Shown here piece after piece: positions 1 to 8,304 of a stretch of DNA of 64,000 nucleotides; within the stretch, counting starts at the first letter, position 1, and each line of letters starts with the position of its first letter. The notes under the pieces were generated by a model that was given only the letters and a program-made list of their open reading frames with translations, ran no database searches and had not been told where the DNA came from. Both the position numbers and the translations under genes were made by a program. The DNA is from Streptomyces sp. AJS327 (GTDB lineage: Bacteria; Actinomycetota; Actinomycetes; Streptomycetales; Streptomycetaceae), in the NCBI RefSeq assembly GCF_013450295.1, contig NZ_SKBR01000001.1, positions 624,001-688,000 of the forward strand. The letters are read 5' to 3'.

Positions 1-297
1 CAGATCGACCGGCTGCGGCCCCTCGGGCTGGACGCGGTCCGCCGGGAGGAGTTGAGCGCCGAGGTGCTGGGCAGCGCGCTGGACTGGACGCTCGCGGGAC
101 GGGCCGGGGCACCCGCCGGGGGAACCGGAACGTCCACGCCGAGCGTGATGTTGCTGGGCTGCACGATGGACGAGAACGGGCTGCGCTCCGGGCTGGAGCG
201 CGGCTACCGCGTGCTCGCGCGCCTCGCGCGGTCCGGTACCGAGAGGAATGAACTGGTGGAACGAGCGAACCGTTTCCGCCCCAGGACGTGGGTGTGA
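1..297 (+). CDS. PknG-like serine/threonine protein kinase, C-terminal fragment
   Basis: The gene enters from the left edge, is open from base 1 and ends at TGA 295-297, so only about 98 residues are visible. They form an Ala/Arg/Leu-rich helical stretch ending in NRFRPRTWV, which resembles the C-terminal tail after the TPR region of actinobacterial PknG-type kinases. No catalytic motif lies inside the window. The family call therefore rests on this tail and on context: the stop codon overlaps the start of a PP2C phosphatase, followed by VWA and FHA genes, a grouping seen with PknG-like kinases in Streptomyces. The kinase domain itself would have to be read upstream. Confidence 0.6.
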   Translation, partial: QIDRLRPLGLDAVRREELSAEVLGSALDWTLAGRAGAPAGGTGTSTPSVMLLGCTMDENGLRSGLERGYRVLARLARSGTERNELVERANRFRPRTWV

Positions 298-2039
298 CCA
301 TGCCACAGCTCGACCAACTGTCCGCCTGTCCCAGCTGCGCGGAGCCGCTCGAACCGGGGGACCGGTTCTGCGACGCCTGCGGCACCGACCTGGCCGAGGC
401 GGCCCGCCGCTCCGCCGGACAGACGGACCGGGACACGCGGGGTGATCGGCCCACGCTCCCGCTGAACCAGGTTCGGCTCGCCGCCCGTTCGGCCGGTGCC
501 GTGGGCTCCGGCGCCACGAGCCAGGACGGTTCCGCGAGTTCGGGTGAGGCCAGCGACTCCGGAGGCCCGGGAAGCACCCCGGCGGGTCCCGGCGCGTCCC
601 GGTCGCCGCGGAAGGGGAAGCCGTCCCGCGACGCCGCGCGGCGCTCGCCCGGCGACGCGGAGCGGGTGGGCTCCCGGGAACCCGCGACCGAGCAGGACTT
701 CCCGCTGCCCCCCGCACGGTCGGCCCCCGAACCCGCCACGCCCCCCACGGACACCGCCTCCGAGCCCGCCGAAGCGGCTGGCCGCACCGAAGCGCCCGAA
801 CCCGCCGAACCGGCTGAACCCGCCGGGGCCGAGGCCGCCGAGATCGTCGAACCCGCCGTCCCGCCCCGGTCCGGGCCGCGCGATCCGCGCACCGCCGACC
901 CCCGCACCCTGCTCGACGAGCCCGGCGCCCCCGCCGAACGGCCCGCCGGACAGGGCGCGTCGGGTGGACGGGAAGGGACGGGCGGATCGGGCGAGCGGGA
1001 CGGGCCGGGTGAGGCCGCGCGGGCGGCCGCCGCCCCCGAGCCGACCCTCGTCGACCTCACCGGCGCCGGGCAGGGGGCCACCGAGTCCTCCGGAGCCGAC
1101 ATCGAGACGCTGGAGTCCGGGCAGCCGGAGATGCTCGGCCCCCGCTGTGTGGCCTGCGGCACCGGCGCCATCGACGACGACGGGTACTGCGAGCACTGCG
1201 GGCACAAACAGCCCGCCGCGCGGGACCACATGGAGCGACAGCTGCCCGGGGTGGCCGCCGCCAGTGACCGGGGGCTGCGCCACCACCGCAACGAGGACTT
1301 CTTCGCCATCGCCGAGTCCCAGACGGCCGACGGCGACCCCGCCACGGTCGCCGTGGTCTGCGACGGCGTCTCCTCCGCCACCCGCTCCGACGAGGCGTCC
1401 GCCACCGCCTGCCGCACCCTGCGCGACTCGCTGTGCATCGCGCTCGCCGAGGGCACCGACGCCGCCCGGGCGATGCGGGACGCCGTCCTGGACGCCGCCG
1501 AGGCGGTCACCGCGCTCGCCGCGGAGGGACCGAACGAGCCGTCGAAGAACTCCCCGGCCTGCACCGTGGTCAGCGTGCTCGTCTCGGAGGGCATCCTCAC
1601 CGTCGGCTGGGTCGGGGACAGCCGCGCCTACTGGGTGCCCGAGGACCGCGCCGTCGCCCCGGCCCGGCTCACCGAGGACGACTCCTGGGCCGCGCAGATG
1701 GTCGCCGCCGGGCTGATGAACGAGGCCGAGGCGTACGCCGACCGCCGGGCGCACGCCATCACCGGCTGGCTCGGCGCCGACGCCTACGAGGTCGAGCCGC
1801 ACACCGCCTCGTTCCGGCTGGAGGATCCGGGCGTCGTGGTGGTCTGCACCGACGGTCTGTGGAACTACGCGGAGTCGGCCGAGGAGATGGCGTCCGCCGT
1901 GCCGCAGGACGCCGCCGCCCGCCCCCTGCACTCGGCCCAGCACCTCGTCGGCTACGCGCTGGACGGCGGGGGCCACGACAACGTAACAGTGGCCGTCGTA
2001 CCGTTCCCGGCGCCGCCCGCCCGGGCAGGATCGTCCTGA
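294..2039 (+). CDS. Zinc-ribbon PP2C-family serine/threonine phosphatase
   Basis: This is a cytoplasmic protein phosphatase that probably reverses phosphorylation by the kinase just upstream. A zinc ribbon (CPSC...CDAC, about residues 12-33) is followed by about 240 residues of Ala/Pro/Glu-rich linker, a second ribbon (CVAC...CEHC, about 284-305) and a PP2C domain from about residue 315. The metal-binding acids are all present: HHRNEDFF, VVCDGVSS, GDSRAYW, TDGLWNY and GGHDNVTV. Start choice: GTG 294 overlaps the upstream TGA and has AGGA seven bases before it. GTG 288 and ATG 300 are in-frame alternatives. Translational coupling with the kinase gene is likely. The direct substrate is not evident. 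Confidence 0.88.
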   Translation: MTMPQLDQLSACPSCAEPLEPGDRFCDACGTDLAEAARRSAGQTDRDTRGDRPTLPLNQVRLAARSAGAVGSGATSQDGSASSGEASDSGGPGSTPAGPGASRSPRKGKPSRDAARRSPGDAERVGSREPATEQDFPLPPARSAPEPATPPTDTASEPAEAAGRTEAPEPAEPAEPAGAEAAEIVEPAVPPRSGPRDPRTADPRTLLDEPGAPAERPAGQGASGGREGTGGSGERDGPGEAARAAAAPEPTLVDLTGAGQGATESSGADIETLESGQPEMLGPRCVACGTGAIDDDGYCEHCGHKQPAARDHMERQLPGVAAASDRGLRHHRNEDFFAIAESQTADGDPATVAVVCDGVSSATRSDEASATACRTLRDSLCIALAEGTDAARAMRDAVLDAAEAVTALAAEGPNEPSKNSPACTVVSVLVSEGILTVGWVGDSRAYWVPEDRAVAPARLTEDDSWAAQMVAAGLMNEAEAYADRRAHAITGWLGADAYEVEPHTASFRLEDPGVVVVCTDGLWNYAESAEEMASAVPQDAAARPLHSAQHLVGYALDGGGHDNVTVAVVPFPAPPARAGSS

Positions 2040-2357
2040 ACCCGGTGGGACGCCGAGCGGTCGGCGTCCCGGCCACACCCCCGGGCGCCGCCCGGCGCCG
2101 GGGGCGCCGAAAGACCACCGGACCGGCCGGGACGACGGGGGAGCCGGGCGGAACCGGCGGGCGGTTTCCGTCAGTTCAGCGGGACCAGCGGGACCAGCGA
2201 CCGGATCCACCGGCGGTGGCGGTCGCCACGGCGGAGCACGACCGGCGCGCACGGCACCGCGCGTGCCGCGCGCACCACGGAGCACGGGGGGAAGCACGGT
2301 GAGTGACGCACGTCCGAGGGCCCCGCTGTGGCCGCGCGCGGAGCGGGGGCGCGATTG

Positions 2358-3704
2358 ATGGCCACCTTCGCCAAGTCGAACATCCCGCGGTTCGCGCTGG
2401 AGGTCCGGCAGAACCGGTACCTGCCGGACGGCGGGCGCGACGTGCACGCCGTCGTCAGCCTCACCTCGACCGGCGGCGGCACCAGCGGCGGCGCGCCGCT
2501 GACCGTCACCGGCCCCGGGGACCCCACCGCGGGCGGGAGCGCCGCCGTGGTGCTGATGGTCGACTGCTCCCGCTCCATGGACTATCCGCCCGCGAAGCTG
2601 CGCAACGCCCGCGCCGCCACCGCCGCCGCCCTCGACACCCTGCGGGACGGCGACTCCTTCGCCGTCGTCGCCGGTACCCACCGGGCGGCCGAGGTGTTCC
2701 CCGGCGGTGGCGGGCTGGCCGTCGCCGGGCCCGCCACCCGGGCCGCCGCGAAGCGGGCGCTGGAGGGGCTGACCGCCCGGGGCGGCACCGCGATCGGCGG
2801 CTGGCTGCGGCTGGCCGACCGGCTGCTGCGCACCGCCGACGCGCCCGTCCGGCACGGGATCCTGCTGACCGACGGGCGTAACGAGCACGAGGAACCGGCG
2901 GCGCTGCGCGCCGCGTTGGCGGACTGCGCGGGCCGGTTCACCTGTGACGCGCGGGGAGTCGGCACCGACTGGGAGGTCGCGGAGGTCACCGAGATCGCCT
3001 CGGCGCTCCTCGGCACGGCGGACATCGTCGCCGATCCCGACCGGCTCACCGCCGACTTCACCGCGCTGATGTCCGCCGCCGTCGGCAAGGGCGTCGCCGA
3101 CGTGGCGCTGCGGCTGTGGCTGCCCGAGGGCGCCCACGTCGTCTTCGTCCGGCAGGTCGCGCCCACCGTACGGGACCTGACCGGCCGTGCGGTGGCGTCC
3201 GGCCCGCGCACCCTGGACTACCCCACGGGCTCCTGGGGCGACGAGTCGCGTGACGTACATCTCTGTGTGCGGGTCCCGGCGGCCGCGCCGGGCAGCGAGA
3301 TGCTCGCCGCCCGGGTGTCCCTGGAGCGGCCCGCCCCGGGAGGCGGCGAGACGCTCGCCCAGGGCCTGGTCCGCGCGGTGTGGACGGACGACGTGACCGT
3401 CTCCACGGCCCTCGATCCGGCCGTGGCGCACTACACGGGCCAGGCCGAACTGGCCCGGGCCATCCAACGCGGCCTGGATATGCGGAAATCGGGCGACGAG
3501 GTGGGCGCCGTGGCCGAACTCGGCCGAGCGGTGGCCCTGGCGCACTCCTCGGGAAACGCGGATACTGCCGCATTGCTGTCCAAGGTGGTGGACGTGGTGG
3601 ACGCGGTGGCGGGTACTGTTCGACTCAGGACACAGGTCGCCGAGGCCGACGAGATGACGCTTGAGACACGGTCCACCAAGACGGTCCGCGTCACGAGGAA
3701 GTAA
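2358..3704 (+). CDS. VWA-domain protein of the phospho-signalling cassette
   Basis: A cytoplasmic 448-residue protein with a von Willebrand factor A domain. The intact MIDAS motif D-x-S-x-S (VDCSRSMD, about residues 68-75) indicates divalent-cation-dependent protein binding. A later Thr and LLTDGRNE complete the Rossmann-like fold, and the remainder is beta-rich with a helical C-terminus. There is no signal peptide or membrane segment. The open frame extends upstream to GTG 2328, but ATG 2358 has a GGGGGCG element before it and begins the conserved-looking MATFAKSNIPRF. The gene sits between the phosphatase and FHA genes and is co-transcribed with them. The partner is unknown; an adaptor role in phospho-signalling is inferred. 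Confidence 0.85.
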   Translation: MATFAKSNIPRFALEVRQNRYLPDGGRDVHAVVSLTSTGGGTSGGAPLTVTGPGDPTAGGSAAVVLMVDCSRSMDYPPAKLRNARAATAAALDTLRDGDSFAVVAGTHRAAEVFPGGGGLAVAGPATRAAAKRALEGLTARGGTAIGGWLRLADRLLRTADAPVRHGILLTDGRNEHEEPAALRAALADCAGRFTCDARGVGTDWEVAEVTEIASALLGTADIVADPDRLTADFTALMSAAVGKGVADVALRLWLPEGAHVVFVRQVAPTVRDLTGRAVASGPRTLDYPTGSWGDESRDVHLCVRVPAAAPGSEMLAARVSLERPAPGGGETLAQGLVRAVWTDDVTVSTALDPAVAHYTGQAELARAIQRGLDMRKSGDEVGAVAELGRAVALAHSSGNADTAALLSKVVDVVDAVAGTVRLRTQVAEADEMTLETRSTKTVRVTRK

Positions 3705-3752
3705 GCGGTACCGAGGTACGAGACGCAAGTGACGGAGGGGGAGGCATTCACC

Positions 3753-5486
3753 ATGCCGACTTGCCCGAACGGCCACCAGTCGGCGGCCGACGACTGGTGT
3801 GAGGTGTGCGGCCACCGGATGAGCGCGCACTCCGCACCCGCCGGTGGCGCCGTGCCGTCCCCTCCGCCGCCGGGGCAGGGAGGCCCCGGCTACGGCTACC
3901 CCGCGCCGCACGGCGCCCCCGGCCAGCCCGCGCCCGGACCGGCCTACGGCTACCCCAACCCGGGGGTGCCCGGCCAGCCCGAGCGGTGCCCGCAGTGCGG
4001 CACCCCGCGTGAGGCGCAGGCGCCCTTCTGCGAGCAGTGCCGCTTCCACTTCGCGGCCCCGCGGGGCGCCGGAGGACCGGGCGGGTACGGCCAGCCCGGG
4101 GGCCCGGGGCAGCCACAGCCCGGCCAGCCCGTTCCGCCGGGCGGCGTCGCCCCCGGCCAGCCGCAGCCACCGACCGGCTACGGCTTCCCGAACCAGAGCC
4201 CCCACCAGAACCCGGGCCCCCAGAACCCGAGCCTGGCGGGCCAGCCGGGCCAGCCGGGCCAGCCCGGGCATCCGGGGGAGCACCCCGGAGCCATGGGACA
4301 GCCCGGCTACCCCGGCGCGCGGCAGGAGCCGGGTGGCCCGGGGGCCGGTCCGGGCGATCCGCAGCAGCCCGGCCCGCAGGGCGGTTCCCCGTACGGCGGG
4401 CCCAACGGGCAGCAGCCGGGGGCGCCTTCGGCGCCGCAGCCCGCCCAGCCCACCGGTGACTGGATGCTGCCGCCGCCGGGCGGCTCCGGCGAGCCCGAGC
4501 GCCCGCCGCACCCGTACCAGCCGCAGCCGGGCCCCCCCGGCCAGCACGGCCAGCACGGCCAGCCGGGTCACCCTGGCCAGCCAGGCCAGCCGCAGCCAGG
4601 GCAGCCGCAGCCGGGTCAGCCCGGCCAGCACGGTCAGCCAGGCCACCCGGGTCAGCCGGGCTTTCCCGGTCAGCCGGGGATGCCGGACCACCCGGGCCAG
4701 CCCGGTCACCCGGGTCAGCCCGGCCAGCCTGGTGGACCAGGCCAGCCCGGCGGACCGGGGCAGCCGGACCAGCAGGGACACCCGGGCGCTCCCGGTCAGC
4801 CGGGCCACCCCGGCCAGCCGCAGCCGGGCATGCCGGGTGGTCCCGGAATGCCGGGCGGCCCGGGCCAGCCGGGGATGCCGGACCAGCAGGGTCAGCCGGG
4901 TCACCCCGGCCAGCCGGGCCAGCCGCAGCCCGGCCAGCCCGGGGTACCGGGCCAGCCGGGACCGATGGGCCAGCCGGGACCGCACCAGCCCGGCGGTCCG
5001 CACCAGCCGGGCATGTCGGGCCAGCCGCCCGGCATGCCGGAGCAGTTGGGTCAGCCGGGTCAGCCGGGTCAGCCGCCCGGCGGCGGCTGGCTGGCCGTGA
5101 TCGCGCCGGACCGCGAGTACTTCACCGCGATGATGCACCGCAGCGGGCCGGAGGCGGCCGCGCTCAACCTGCCCAGCCAGCCGCAGGAGCAGCAACTCCC
5201 GCTCAGCGGCAACCAGATCACCATCGGGCGCCGTCGCCACTCCACCGGGGAGGCGCCGGACATCGACCTGGCGCTCCCCCCGGAGGATCCCGGCGTCTCG
5301 CACCAGCACGCCGTGCTCGTGCAGCAGCCGGACGGCAGCTGGTCCGTCGTGGACCAGGACTCGACGAACGGCACCACGATCAACCTCGCCGAGGACCCGA
5401 TCCAGCCCTACGTCCCCGTCCCGCTGAAGGCCGGCGACCGCGTCCACGTCGGCGCGTGGACGACGATCACGCTGCACCGCTCCTGA
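3753..5486 (+). CDS. FHA-domain protein with two zinc ribbons and a PGQ collagen-like tract
   Basis: This is a predicted phosphothreonine-binding reader. It starts with a zinc ribbon (CPNGHQ...CEVCG) and carries a second ribbon (CPQCG...CEQC) at about residues 75-95. A roughly 340-residue Pro-Gly-Gln low-complexity tract follows, then a C-terminal FHA domain (about residues 485-570). Its signature residues are GRRR, SHQHAVL and [13 protein letters not shown] carries the Arg, and the Ser-His and Asn-Gly residues line the phosphopeptide pocket. ATG 3753 is chosen over GTG 3729 because GGAGGGGGAGG lies eight bases upstream. It is the last gene of the cassette, with a terminator at 5494-5526. It probably recognises phosphoproteins made by the PknG-like kinase; this is inference from position. 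Confidence 0.87.
   Translation: MPTCPNGHQSAADDWCEVCGHRMSAHSAPAGGAVPSPPPPGQGGPGYGYPAPHGAPGQPAPGPAYGYPNPGVPGQPERCPQCGTPREAQAPFCEQCRFHFAAPRGAGGPGGYGQPGGPGQPQPGQPVPPGGVAPGQPQPPTGYGFPNQSPHQNPGPQNPSLAGQPGQPGQPGHPGEHPGAMGQPGYPGARQEPGGPGAGPGDPQQPGPQGGSPYGGPNGQQPGAPSAPQPAQPTGDWMLPPPGGSGEPERPPHPYQPQPGPPGQHGQHGQPGHPGQPGQPQPGQPQPGQPGQHGQPGHPGQPGFPGQPGMPDHPGQPGHPGQPGQPGGPGQPGGPGQPDQQGHPGAPGQPGHPGQPQPGMPGGPGMPGGPGQPGMPDQQGQPGHPGQPGQPQPGQPGVPGQPGPMGQPGPHQPGGPHQPGMSGQPPGMPEQLGQPGQPGQPPGGGWLAVIAPDREYFTAMMHRSGPEAAALNLPSQPQEQQLPLSGNQITIGRRRHSTGEAPDIDLALPPEDPGVSHQHAVLVQQPDGSWSVVDQDSTNGTTINLAEDPIQPYVPVPLKAGDRVHVGAWTTITLHRS
4060..5085 (+). repeat. Imperfect short repeats encoding (Pro-Gly-Gln/His/Met-Pro)n
   Basis: About 1 kb inside the FHA gene consists of 6- to 18-base imperfect units such as GGCCAGCCGGGTCACCCG. 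They encode runs of [10 protein letters not shown] type and are in phase throughout, so slippage would change tract length without breaking the frame. The same PGQ/PYG composition recurs at the N-termini of three membrane proteins near 41-44 kb. Confidence 0.9.
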
Positions 5487-5493
5487 CCGCGCG

Positions 5494-5526
5494 CCGGGAC
5501 GCCCGCCCCCGTGGCGGGCGTCCCGG
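5494..5526 (+). terminator. Terminator after the FHA gene
   Basis: Perfect 14-bp arms at 5494-5507 and 5513-5526 with loop CCCGT, starting eight bases after the FHA stop codon. There is no U-tract. It separates the signalling cassette from the GNAT gene. Confidence 0.8.
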
Positions 5527-5559
5527 TCGCGGTGCGGTGGGCGGCGGAAGGAGCGCGCG

Positions 5560-6228
5560 ATGACCGAGACCGGTCAGCCGGACGGTGGCCCGTCCGGCGC
5601 CGAGGTGACGATCCGCCCCTACCGGCCCGACGACCTGACGGCGCTCTACGACGTCTGCGTCCGCACCGGCCTGGGCGGCGCGGACGCGACCGGCGCCTAC
5701 CGGTGGCCCGAGCTGCTGCCCAGCGTCTACGCCGGTCCGTACGCCGAACTGGAGCCGGAGCTGGTCTTCGTGGCGGAGGACGCCGGAGGCGTCTTCGGCT
5801 ACGTCCTGGGCACCGCGGACACCGAGGGCTACGTCCGCGCCTACCGCGAGCGGTGGCTGCCACGGGTCGGCGCCCGCTTCCCGGAGCCCCCGCCGCCGTC
5901 CGGTGACGCCGAGCCCGAGCCGGACGAGCGGCTGGCGCGGATCCTGCACCACCCCGAGGGGATGCTCGTGCCCGAACTCGCCGGGCACCCCGCCCACCTC
6001 CACATCGACCTGCTGCCGCGCGGCCAGGGGCGGGGCCTGGGCCGGGCGTTGATGACGCGGTTCCACACGGCCCTCACCGAACGCGGCGTGCCCGCCGTGC
6101 ACCTGGGGATGAACCCGGCGAACACCCGCGCCCGCGCCTTCTACGACCGTCTCGGCTTCCGCGAGATACCGGTGCCGGGCGCCAGCGGCGTCGTCTACCT
6201 CGGCCTCCGGCTCGACGGCCGGAGCTGA
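5560..6228 (+). CDS. GNAT-family N-acetyltransferase
   Basis: A 222-residue acetyl-CoA-dependent transferase. The acetyl-CoA pyrophosphate-binding motif A reads LPRGQGRGLGRALM (about residues 150-164), followed by HLGMNPANTRARAFYDRLGFRE, typical of motif B of the fold. Residues 100-140 form a longer insertion than in minimal GNAT proteins, as in GNATs related to O-GlcNAcase-associated acetyltransferases. The start ATG 5560 has GAAGGAG ten bases upstream. The gene stands alone between the cassette terminator and the convergent MscS gene. The substrate cannot be read from the sequence; a small amine or amino-sugar is possible. Confidence 0.82.
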   Translation: MTETGQPDGGPSGAEVTIRPYRPDDLTALYDVCVRTGLGGADATGAYRWPELLPSVYAGPYAELEPELVFVAEDAGGVFGYVLGTADTEGYVRAYRERWLPRVGARFPEPPPPSGDAEPEPDERLARILHHPEGMLVPELAGHPAHLHIDLLPRGQGRGLGRALMTRFHTALTERGVPAVHLGMNPANTRARAFYDRLGFREIPVPGASGVVYLGLRLDGRS

Positions 6229-6238
6229 CAGGACCGCC

Positions 6239-6266
6239 CCCGGCCGGAGCCGAACCGGCGGCCGGG
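6239..6266. terminator. Possible bidirectional terminator between GNAT and mscS genes
   Basis: Inverted repeat CCCGGCCG (6239-6246) / CGGCCGGG (6259-6266) with a 12-base loop, lying just after the GNAT stop and before the convergent channel gene ends. It is shorter than other hairpins in this window. Confidence 0.45.
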
Positions 6267-6294
6267 ACCGGGGGAACCGGCCCGCCGGGCGGCC

Positions 6295-7311
6295 TCAGCC
6301 CTGGGCGGGGAAGCCGGGCCGCCGCTCCCGCTCCTTCTCCAGCACGACGCCCACCCCCGCCTCCAGCGCGAGCGACTCCGCGTCGACCATCCGGATACCG
6401 CGCTGGTCCAGCGCCTTCTTGATCCGCCAGCGCAACTCCCGCTCCACGCCCAGGCTCTTGCCCGGCATGGTCTTCGCCGAGACCCGGATGACCATCGAGT
6501 CCAGCGAGACCGCGTTCAGCCCCAGCACCTCCACCGGCTCCCACAGGAGTTCGTCCCACGGCTCGGAGGTGCTCAGCTTCTCCCCGACGGCGGAGACCGC
6601 CGCGCGCACCTCGTCCAGATCCTCGGAGCTGCGCACCTCCACGTCCACATGCGCGGTGGACCAGCCCTGGCTCAGGTTGCCGACCCGCTTGATCTCGCCG
6701 TTGCGGATGTACCAGATCTCGCCGTCGTCACCGCGGAGTTTGGTCACCCGCAGCCCGATCTCCAGTACCGCGCCCGAGGCTTCGCCCGCGTCGATCCGGT
6801 CGCCCACCCCGTACTGGTCCTCCAGCAGGATGAACATGCCGGACAGCAGGTCCGTCACCAGGTTGCGGGCGCCGAAGCCCAGCGCGACACCGGCGACTCC
6901 GGCGCTCGCCAGCAGTGGCGCCAGGTTGATCCCCAGCCCGGAGAGCACGGTGAGCGCGGCCGTGCCCATGATGACGAACGAGGCGATGTTGCGCAGCGCC
7001 GAGCCGATCGCGGAGGAACGCTGCCGTCTGCGCTCGGAGTTGACCAGCAGGCCGCGGATGGCGTTCCCGCTGTCGGCGACCTCGTTGCGCTGGTTCATGC
7101 GCGTCACCAGCTTGGTGATGGCCCGCCGTATCACGTAGCGCAGCACCACGGCGATCACCACGATGAGGGCGATCCGCACCCCGGTGGCCAGCCAGGTGGA
7201 CCAGTTCTCCTCGAACCAGCCCGCGGCGTTGCCCGCCTTCTCCCGGGCGTCGCGGAGCGAGGTGCCCTCGTCCTCGTCCGGACCCGGAGCGTCACTGATC
7301 AGCAAGAGCAC
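6295..7311 (-). CDS. MscS-family small-conductance mechanosensitive channel
   Basis: A 338-residue inner-membrane channel that opens under membrane tension to release solutes on osmotic downshock. A hydrophobic helix at about residues 45-62 is followed by TM segments near 105-150. The pore-lining helix is Gly/Ala-rich (LLASAGVAGVALGFGARN). The adjoining beta domain carries the family segment FILLEDQYGVGD, and the C-terminus is a cytoplasmic alpha/beta domain. Length is between E. coli MscS (286) and larger homologues. The start is GTG 7311. It is convergent with the GNAT gene and divergent from the HNH gene. Confidence 0.88.
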   Translation of the reverse strand: MLLLISDAPGPDEDEGTSLRDAREKAGNAAGWFEENWSTWLATGVRIALIVVIAVVLRYVIRRAITKLVTRMNQRNEVADSGNAIRGLLVNSERRRQRSSAIGSALRNIASFVIMGTAALTVLSGLGINLAPLLASAGVAGVALGFGARNLVTDLLSGMFILLEDQYGVGDRIDAGEASGAVLEIGLRVTKLRGDDGEIWYIRNGEIKRVGNLSQGWSTAHVDVEVRSSEDLDEVRAAVSAVGEKLSTSEPWDELLWEPVEVLGLNAVSLDSMVIRVSAKTMPGKSLGVERELRWRIKKALDQRGIRMVDAESLALEAGVGVVLEKERERRPGFPAQG

Positions 7312-7598
7312 GGCTGAACCACCCTCGATACACCTTCCGTCGACACGCTCCGGCAGGGCAGGCCCGCGAAGTGGTCACCACACTAACGGCGCAGGCCCTT
7401 CACATTCCGTGCCAGGGTGCCGTATCGGTTCCCGGCGTTCCGGGTGGGGTGGGGATCGAGCCGAGGGACGGCCGGTGTGGCGGAAAACACGCCCGATGCG
7501 TTCCGGGGTCGTGGTGGCGGAGTCACGGGGGCACGGGACACACTGATGGGAGATCGTCCCGGCGCGAGCCACGCGCCGCCGACGTACAAGGAGGCACC

Positions 7599-8138
7599 GT
7601 GCCGCATGTCCTGGTCCTCAACGCGTCGTACGAGCCGCTCGGCGTCGTACCGCTCCGTCGCGCGCTCATTCTCGTCCTCAACGACAAGGCTGTCAGCCTG
7701 GAGGACTCCGGCGCCCTGATGCACAGCGCAACCCGCGTCATACCCGCCCCCAGCGTCGTCCGCCTCCGGCGGTTCGTGCGGGTGCCCTTTCGCGGCACCG
7801 TGCCGCTCACCCGCCGCGCGCTCTTCGCGCGGGACGGCGGCCGGTGCGTGTACTGCGGTGGCGTCGCAACCAGCGTCGACCACGTCATCCCGCGCAGCCG
7901 GGGCGGCCCGCACGTCTGGGAGAACGTGGTCGCCGCCTGCCGGCGCTGCAACCACGTCAAGGCGGACCACCACGTGGCGGAACTGGGCTGGCGGCTGCGC
8001 CACCAACCGGGGCCGCCCACAGGGCTGGCCTGGCGCATCATCGGCACCGGCCACCGGGATCCGCGCTGGTTGCCGTACCTGCAACCCTTCGGCGCGGACG
8101 ACGACCTCGCCCGGATCGACGGCAGATCGGCCGTCTGA
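7599..8138 (+). CDS. HNH endonuclease family protein
   Basis: A 179-residue protein with a C-terminal HNH nuclease module. The motif is CVYCGG...DHVIPRSRGG...WENVVAACRRCNHVKAD: two CxxC zinc pairs frame the catalytic His of the DH pair, and the later Asn and His complete the beta-beta-alpha metal site. The N-terminus (VLVLNASYEPLGVVPLRRAL) is the standard lead of this widespread actinobacterial family. GTG 7599 is preceded by AAGGAGG at 7588-7594, so the longer open frame from 7371 is rejected. There are no methyltransferase or restriction partners nearby, so a house-keeping DNA-processing role is more likely than restriction. Confidence 0.9.
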   Translation: MPHVLVLNASYEPLGVVPLRRALILVLNDKAVSLEDSGALMHSATRVIPAPSVVRLRRFVRVPFRGTVPLTRRALFARDGGRCVYCGGVATSVDHVIPRSRGGPHVWENVVAACRRCNHVKADHHVAELGWRLRHQPGPPTGLAWRIIGTGHRDPRWLPYLQPFGADDDLARIDGRSAV

Positions 8139-8156
8139 GTCCGGGCTTTGTTGTTG

Positions 8157-8203
8157 CCGGGCGCGCGCGTACCGAGCGCCCGCCCCGGTACGCGCGCGCC
8201 CGG
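8157..8203. terminator. Bidirectional terminator between HNH and GH84 genes
   Basis: Perfect 17-bp arms (8157-8173 and 8187-8203) with a 13-base loop. This is the longest hairpin seen in the window and lies between convergent genes. Confidence 0.85.
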
Positions 8204-8304
8204 CGCGCGGGCCGGGGGGCCTGGGACCGGGGAGGGACCGGGGGGAGGGGGAGAGGGGGAGAGGACGCGGGACGCCGGGCGGGGACGGTACGGGGGCCGC
8301 CCGC

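Noticed and set aside
204..5477. 1757-residue open frame antisense to the signalling cassette
   Set aside because: It mirrors high-GC third positions of the four real genes, shows Arg/Gly/Leu-rich low complexity and has no ribosome site.
7599..8138. Restriction endonuclease or homing endonuclease
   Set aside because: HNH family with conserved N-terminus but no methyltransferase, intein or intron context.
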